A stretch of 64,000 nucleotides of DNA from Deltaproteobacteria bacterium (GTDB lineage: Bacteria > Desulfobacterota > DSM-4660 > Desulfatiglandales > Desulfatiglandaceae). Location of the stretch: contig JAFDIV010000007.1 of the NCBI GenBank assembly GCA_019307815.1, positions 1-64,000 on the forward strand. Reading direction: 5' to 3'. Below are positions 60,651 to 64,000 of the stretch, piece after piece (position 1 is the first letter of the stretch; each line of letters begins with the position of its first letter). A program made the position numbers and the translations under genes. The notes below the pieces were generated by a model. The model had not been told where the DNA came from and made no database searches. It worked only from the letters and a program-made list of their open reading frames with translations.

Positions 60651-62015
60651 TCACCTCTGTGAGGCCCTAATGCGCCCATGGCGCTTAAAATGTTGGTGGG
60701 CTTGATACATAAAGGTCCTTATGGCCGCCTCTCTTCCAGGCTGGAAACCAGAGTCATATGGGGTATCCAAATAGGGGACTCCTAACTTATCCATAAGCGG
60801 CTTAACAATGGCGGAGGTAGTCGTGCTGGGCATACACGTAAAGGGATATACATTTACAACGCCGTTGAAACCTTCTTTGGCGTATTCCACTATACCCGAA
60901 ATACTCAGACATGCCTCTGTACCCACATCAAAGGTAAACAGGTCGTCCTTTTTCAAGATCTTTTCCAGGTGGCCTATCTTGTGGTCATCAGCAAGATCAA
61001 TCAACTTCTTAACTCGGTTATAAACCTGCTTCTGCCTTAGCTCCTGGTAAAAAAGGTCACCCCAAAAGTCTACCATTCTCTTCAGATATTCCCTAACGGC
61101 CCCGAAGCGAAGTTGTTTCAGGTGAAGCCGAAATCCTATCTTGGCATCTCGGAGCCTATCGTAACTGGTATAATTCATCCACTCTGCTATAGATGCATTA
61201 ACGGCTTCGCCCCCGTATCTTTCCAGCATCCGAATCAAATCCTGATTCGCATGTACATGGGTCCTAACATAGATTTCTCCTACTATACCTATCAGGGGCT
61301 TGGGAGGGATGGCCGGATCTATAATTTGCTTCCCCTGTTCAATGATTTCCTCCAGATTATCCAAAATCCGATCAAAGTCCTTCTTTGGTCCATAGGTTTC
61401 AAACACATCCTCCATTCTGTGCATGGCTTCCTCGATAAAGGCATCGGTCATGCCCTCTTCCTTTTCATAGGGACGGATCCGCCACAGGAGTCTGTCCAAA
61501 ATATCGGCCACCACAACAGAAAAATAGGATGCCTTCCTAAGATCGCTAACCTGCTCCTCATCTGTAAGCCCGTCAAGCGCATATCCATCCCTTGTGGTAA
61601 GGGCACCTATCCGGATACGTTTGAGTTCAGGAAACGAATCCAACACAATCCGTTGATACTTATTATACATACCGAAACGGCAGGGCCCGTCTGATTCCGG
61701 CATGAAATACACATAATCTTCAGGATCGAATGCATCCCCCAGTCTTTCCTTTTCCTTCGTGAGAAAATAAAGAATATCGCCTGTGGTAATCTGACAAGGA
61801 TAGCATTCCTTACCGGAAGTATATTCCTTTCCCAGGTCCATGCCCTTAAAGGTGTCCATGACTTTGGCACGGATTCCAAATCCCCTGAATGTAGCGGCAA
61901 GCAGGTGCCCCCCAATACGATTCATTTGAGGGATCAGGAAGGTCTTATTCTTTACATTAAACCGCCCCACGTTTTCCGTGAGGGTTTCAAAACTGATTAC
62001 CTTTCCTGTTTCCAT
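60651..62015 (-). CDS. CoA-dehydratase-activase companion protein (HgdB/DUF2229-like)
   Basis: A 454-residue protein related to the D-component of 2-hydroxyacyl-CoA dehydratases and to the C-terminal part of large activases (CoA-substrate-specific enzyme activase, DUF2229). Cysteines suited to a [4Fe-4S] cluster occur in SGKECYPCQITTGD near residue 70 and in DGPCRFGMYNKYQR near 110, with VGEIYVRTHVHANQDLI near 250. It starts 1 bp after the stop of the upstream activase gene, so the two are translated together. Probably part of an ATP-driven low-potential electron donor system; the reductase or dehydratase served is not in the window. Confidence 0.8.
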   Translation of the reverse strand: METGKVISFETLTENVGRFNVKNKTFLIPQMNRIGGHLLAATFRGFGIRAKVMDTFKGMDLGKEYTSGKECYPCQITTGDILYFLTKEKERLGDAFDPEDYVYFMPESDGPCRFGMYNKYQRIVLDSFPELKRIRIGALTTRDGYALDGLTDEEQVSDLRKASYFSVVVADILDRLLWRIRPYEKEEGMTDAFIEEAMHRMEDVFETYGPKKDFDRILDNLEEIIEQGKQIIDPAIPPKPLIGIVGEIYVRTHVHANQDLIRMLERYGGEAVNASIAEWMNYTSYDRLRDAKIGFRLHLKQLRFGAVREYLKRMVDFWGDLFYQELRQKQVYNRVKKLIDLADDHKIGHLEKILKKDDLFTFDVGTEACLSISGIVEYAKEGFNGVVNVYPFTCMPSTTTSAIVKPLMDKLGVPYLDTPYDSGFQPGREAAIRTFMYQAHQHFKRHGRIRASQR

Positions 62016-62016
62016 A

Positions 62017-64000
62017 TCAGTTTGCCACCTTTCGCGTCTTCAGTTCCATAATACCGTCTTTCTGCATGGTGTTTTCGATCACGTTTTTGTAAGCCTCTAA
62101 CCTTGTCATAACACCGGCCACTGCACTGTGCTCATCCAGCTCCAAGATGAGATAGGCTTTGTCCTTCATTACATGTTTGTAAAAGTGCTCCAGAAATGAA
62201 TCAGCCCCACATCCAAAGTTGGTCAGATGAAGGCCAAACATCTGGGGATTCTTCTTCACCAGCTTGGCCGTCCGGATAATCTGAGAGCCAAGTCCCCAGT
62301 ACATGTTGGGGAAGTCTGAAAGATCAACATGGGACACATCAATGAAATCCATGGGTAGGCCCGTCACCCCTATTTTGGCCAAATTCTGGCCCAATCGGAG
62401 ATTAATCCTCTCATCATAAAGGTTATAAGGCCTTCCAGTGACCACCACGATGGGCTCATCAGCCGGATGATTCTCTAGAACTGTACGGCCTTTTTGGTAA
62501 AGCTCCTTAATAAAGGCATTATGTCTGTCCAGCCCCTCATAGACGGCCTCTCGAATCCTCTTTCTGCTTACCTTGAGTTTCTTGCCCAACTGCTCGGTAA
62601 GCTCAACGGAAAGGGTATCAGGGTCATATTTTAGGTGGACTGTGGGCATTAGGGTCTGGGAAGGATCTAGGCCCAAGGCCATCTTTACCATATAAGAATT
62701 ACTTTGGACCATGGGGCAATAAAATCCCACCTCAGTTCTGGTCGGGGTCGGCATGGTAATAAGCGAGGGCAGGAATAAAAAGTGGGTCTTTCCCATGAGG
62801 GCCTTAACATGGCCGTGAGAGACCTTCACAGGAAAGCAGGTCTCTGCCACCATGGTCTCTATCCCTTCTTTGGCAATCTGGGTATTCGTGGGGGGTGTCA
62901 AAACGACCCTATATCCAAGGGTATCAAAGAAATGGGCCCAGAACACGGCAGTCTGATGGGCGTAAAGGGCCCTTTGCATTCCCACTGTAAGCCGTCCATC
63001 CACCTCCATTATGGGGGTGTCACCCAATTCCACATAAACCCCGGCCATATACTCCTGCCAGATCTTCTGGCGCAAAAGGAAGTAATTTTCCTTTTTCTTC
63101 CCTTTGGCCCGTGTAACCTCATAGCGACCGCATTCACCTCCCCAGATGCTCCGTCGGCCATCAAAGTCGTAGATTTTGAGCTTGCACTGGTTATGGCAAT
63201 TGGGATCGGCGCGGCATATCTTTTCTTTGAACTCCATCCTGTCATTGATGGCACTGTCCAAGCCGCGGAAGCTGCTCATGTCTTTTCCTTCTGCGGTCAT
63301 CTTTTCCAGAACACTTACCGCTGCGCCATAGGCCCCCAATACCTCCCTGTGTTTGGGAACGATAAGGCCCCGGCCCAAGACATTCTCAAAAGCAGCAACC
63401 ACCCCCTTATTCAGAGAGGGCCCACCTAAAAACATCACCTTTTTTCCAATCTTTCTCTTGCCCACCACTCGATTCAGGTAATTGTGCACAATGGCATAAC
63501 ACAACCCTGCAATAAGGTCGGTCTGGGGAATGCCTTTCTGGAGATAGGAAACCAGGTCTGATTCCATGAATACCGTACAGCGCTCGGCAAGCTTGACTGG
63601 TGTCTCTGAAGAAAGAGCGATTTCTTGAAACTCGCCCACGATGTTGATACCATATTTATTAGCCAACTCATGGAGAAAGCTTCCAGTTCCCGCTGCGCAA
63701 ACTTTATTCATGTCAAAGTCAAGTGGGTACGTGTTGGAGATATAGATATACTTGGAGTCCTGCCCACCAATCTCAAATATGGTATCGACAGTTGAGTCAA
63801 TCTCCACTGCTCCCCTGGCATGAGCCGTGATCTCGTCAATAATCAGATCTACGTTTAGAAAGTCTCCTACCACATTTCGACCTGAACCCGTAGTAGCCGT
63901 ACCCACGATCTCGATCTGATCCCCTAGTTCATCTCGGATGCCCCGCAATAGACGCTGAGTCACCTCTATAGGCTTTCCCTGGGTAGGCACATAGCACTTG
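62017..64000 (-). CDS. 2-Hydroxyacyl-CoA dehydratase/benzoyl-CoA reductase-type activase (partial)
   Basis: The 3' two-thirds or so of an activase gene that begins beyond the window's right edge; an ATG at 63990 is internal. The BadF/BadG/BcrA/BcrD ATPase domain (ASKHA fold) shows TGSGRN, EIGGQDSKYIY, the cluster-binding cysteine in KVCAAGTGSFLHE, and VMFLGGPSLNKGV. A DUF2229-like region follows with several cysteines (CRADPNCHNQCKLK) and ETCFPVKVSHGH and GFYCPMVQSN. Activases of this family use ATP to push one electron to very low potential. The split into two ORFs with the downstream gene corresponds to one longer protein in other anaerobes. Confidence 0.87.
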   Translation of the reverse strand, partial: KCYVPTQGKPIEVTQRLLRGIRDELGDQIEIVGTATTGSGRNVVGDFLNVDLIIDEITAHARGAVEIDSTVDTIFEIGGQDSKYIYISNTYPLDFDMNKVCAAGTGSFLHELANKYGINIVGEFQEIALSSETPVKLAERCTVFMESDLVSYLQKGIPQTDLIAGLCYAIVHNYLNRVVGKRKIGKKVMFLGGPSLNKGVVAAFENVLGRGLIVPKHREVLGAYGAAVSVLEKMTAEGKDMSSFRGLDSAINDRMEFKEKICRADPNCHNQCKLKIYDFDGRRSIWGGECGRYEVTRAKGKKKENYFLLRQKIWQEYMAGVYVELGDTPIMEVDGRLTVGMQRALYAHQTAVFWAHFFDTLGYRVVLTPPTNTQIAKEGIETMVAETCFPVKVSHGHVKALMGKTHFLFLPSLITMPTPTRTEVGFYCPMVQSNSYMVKMALGLDPSQTLMPTVHLKYDPDTLSVELTEQLGKKLKVSRKRIREAVYEGLDRHNAFIKELYQKGRTVLENHPADEPIVVVTGRPYNLYDERINLRLGQNLAKIGVTGLPMDFIDVSHVDLSDFPNMYWGLGSQIIRTAKLVKKNPQMFGLHLTNFGCGADSFLEHFYKHVMKDKAYLILELDEHSAVAGVMTRLEAYKNVIENTMQKDGIMELKTRKVAN

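Noticed and set aside
60482-60679. 65-residue minus-strand frame after the activase companion gene
   Set aside because: It begins inside the upstream gene, has no ribosome site and no recognised motif; the spacer otherwise looks non-coding.

Overview
The window looks like chromosomal DNA of a strictly anaerobic Gram-negative bacterium, most likely a deltaproteobacterium (Desulfobacterota, sulfate-reducing or syntrophic type). The reasons are: methylmalonyl-CoA mutase next to a biotin-dependent, sodium-pump-type acyl-CoA decarboxylase; a 2-hydroxyacyl-CoA dehydratase / benzoyl-CoA reductase activase pair; several families common in anaerobes (DUF3786, DUF4416, NIL-ferredoxin, DUF134/DUF5320, TIGR03960 radical SAM); a heptose kinase (LPS, so Gram-negative); and the yicC-remA-gmk block. 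I see no phage, intact IS element, CRISPR array or rRNA. One tRNA gene is present, tRNA-Thr(CGT). This is mostly a core-genome segment with dense, short co-directional gene groups.

Layout. 0-6.6 kb: propionate/succinate module. It holds split methylmalonyl-CoA mutase (cobalamin subunit, then catalytic subunit, minus strand), decarboxylase beta subunit and an unusual gamma-like membrane protein (plus), then carboxyltransferase and biotin carrier (minus), meeting at a shared terminator. 6.9-9.8 kb: pilC and a PilS-like histidine kinase. 10-14.5 kb: TIGR03960 radical SAM/DUF2344 protein and RNase G. 14.6-18.8 kb: CHASE2 Ser/Thr kinase, PP2C phosphatase and FHA protein. 18.8-24.4 kb: zinc-ribbon protein, tRNA-Thr, pyrF, a thioesterase, a degenerate KptA-like protein with pncB, and mtaB. 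24.7-33.3 kb: NIL-ferredoxin, aminotransferase, PPi-type phosphofructokinase, ispG, proS, rel, rpmB. 33.4-37.8 kb: mpl, glnB, an MFS carrier, a small ORF and a TrmJ-like methyltransferase. 37.8-38.9 kb: a DUF134 regulator with two DUF5320 proteins. 39-47 kb: panP, DUF72, tsaC/purE, DUF3786, Smr, a YchF-like protein, argC. 47-51 kb: GAF-PilB ATPase, tatD, maf. 51-56.6 kb: one minus-strand run rfaE1-ugd-DUF4416-yicC-remA-gmk-rlmB. 57-64 kb: M48-TPR protease, a second RNase G, and the activase pair, whose first gene runs off the right edge.

Spacers carry small repeat families: an AT-rich palindromic repeat (one copy at 0.95 kb, two at 24.4-24.6 kb), a 117-bp palindromic element (12.7 kb), a MITE-like element (42.95 kb), a three-copy ATCCATAA...CCGGAT motif and a 7-bp tandem repeat after the YchF-like gene. 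Regulatory sites I can point to include a perfect 8-bp inverted repeat over the mmdB promoter, a hairpin terminator inside the biotin-carrier/carboxyltransferase transcript, and two TGAGC-N4-GCTCA-type sites 52 bp apart around the DUF134 promoter.

The most unusual items are the KptA-like protein that has lost recognised catalytic residues and sits 14 bp from pncB, the DUF134/DUF5320 operon with paired operators, the YchF relative with a damaged P-loop, and the secreted-domain/OadG-like fusion next to mmdB. All functional assignments come from reading motifs by eye; no database search was run.
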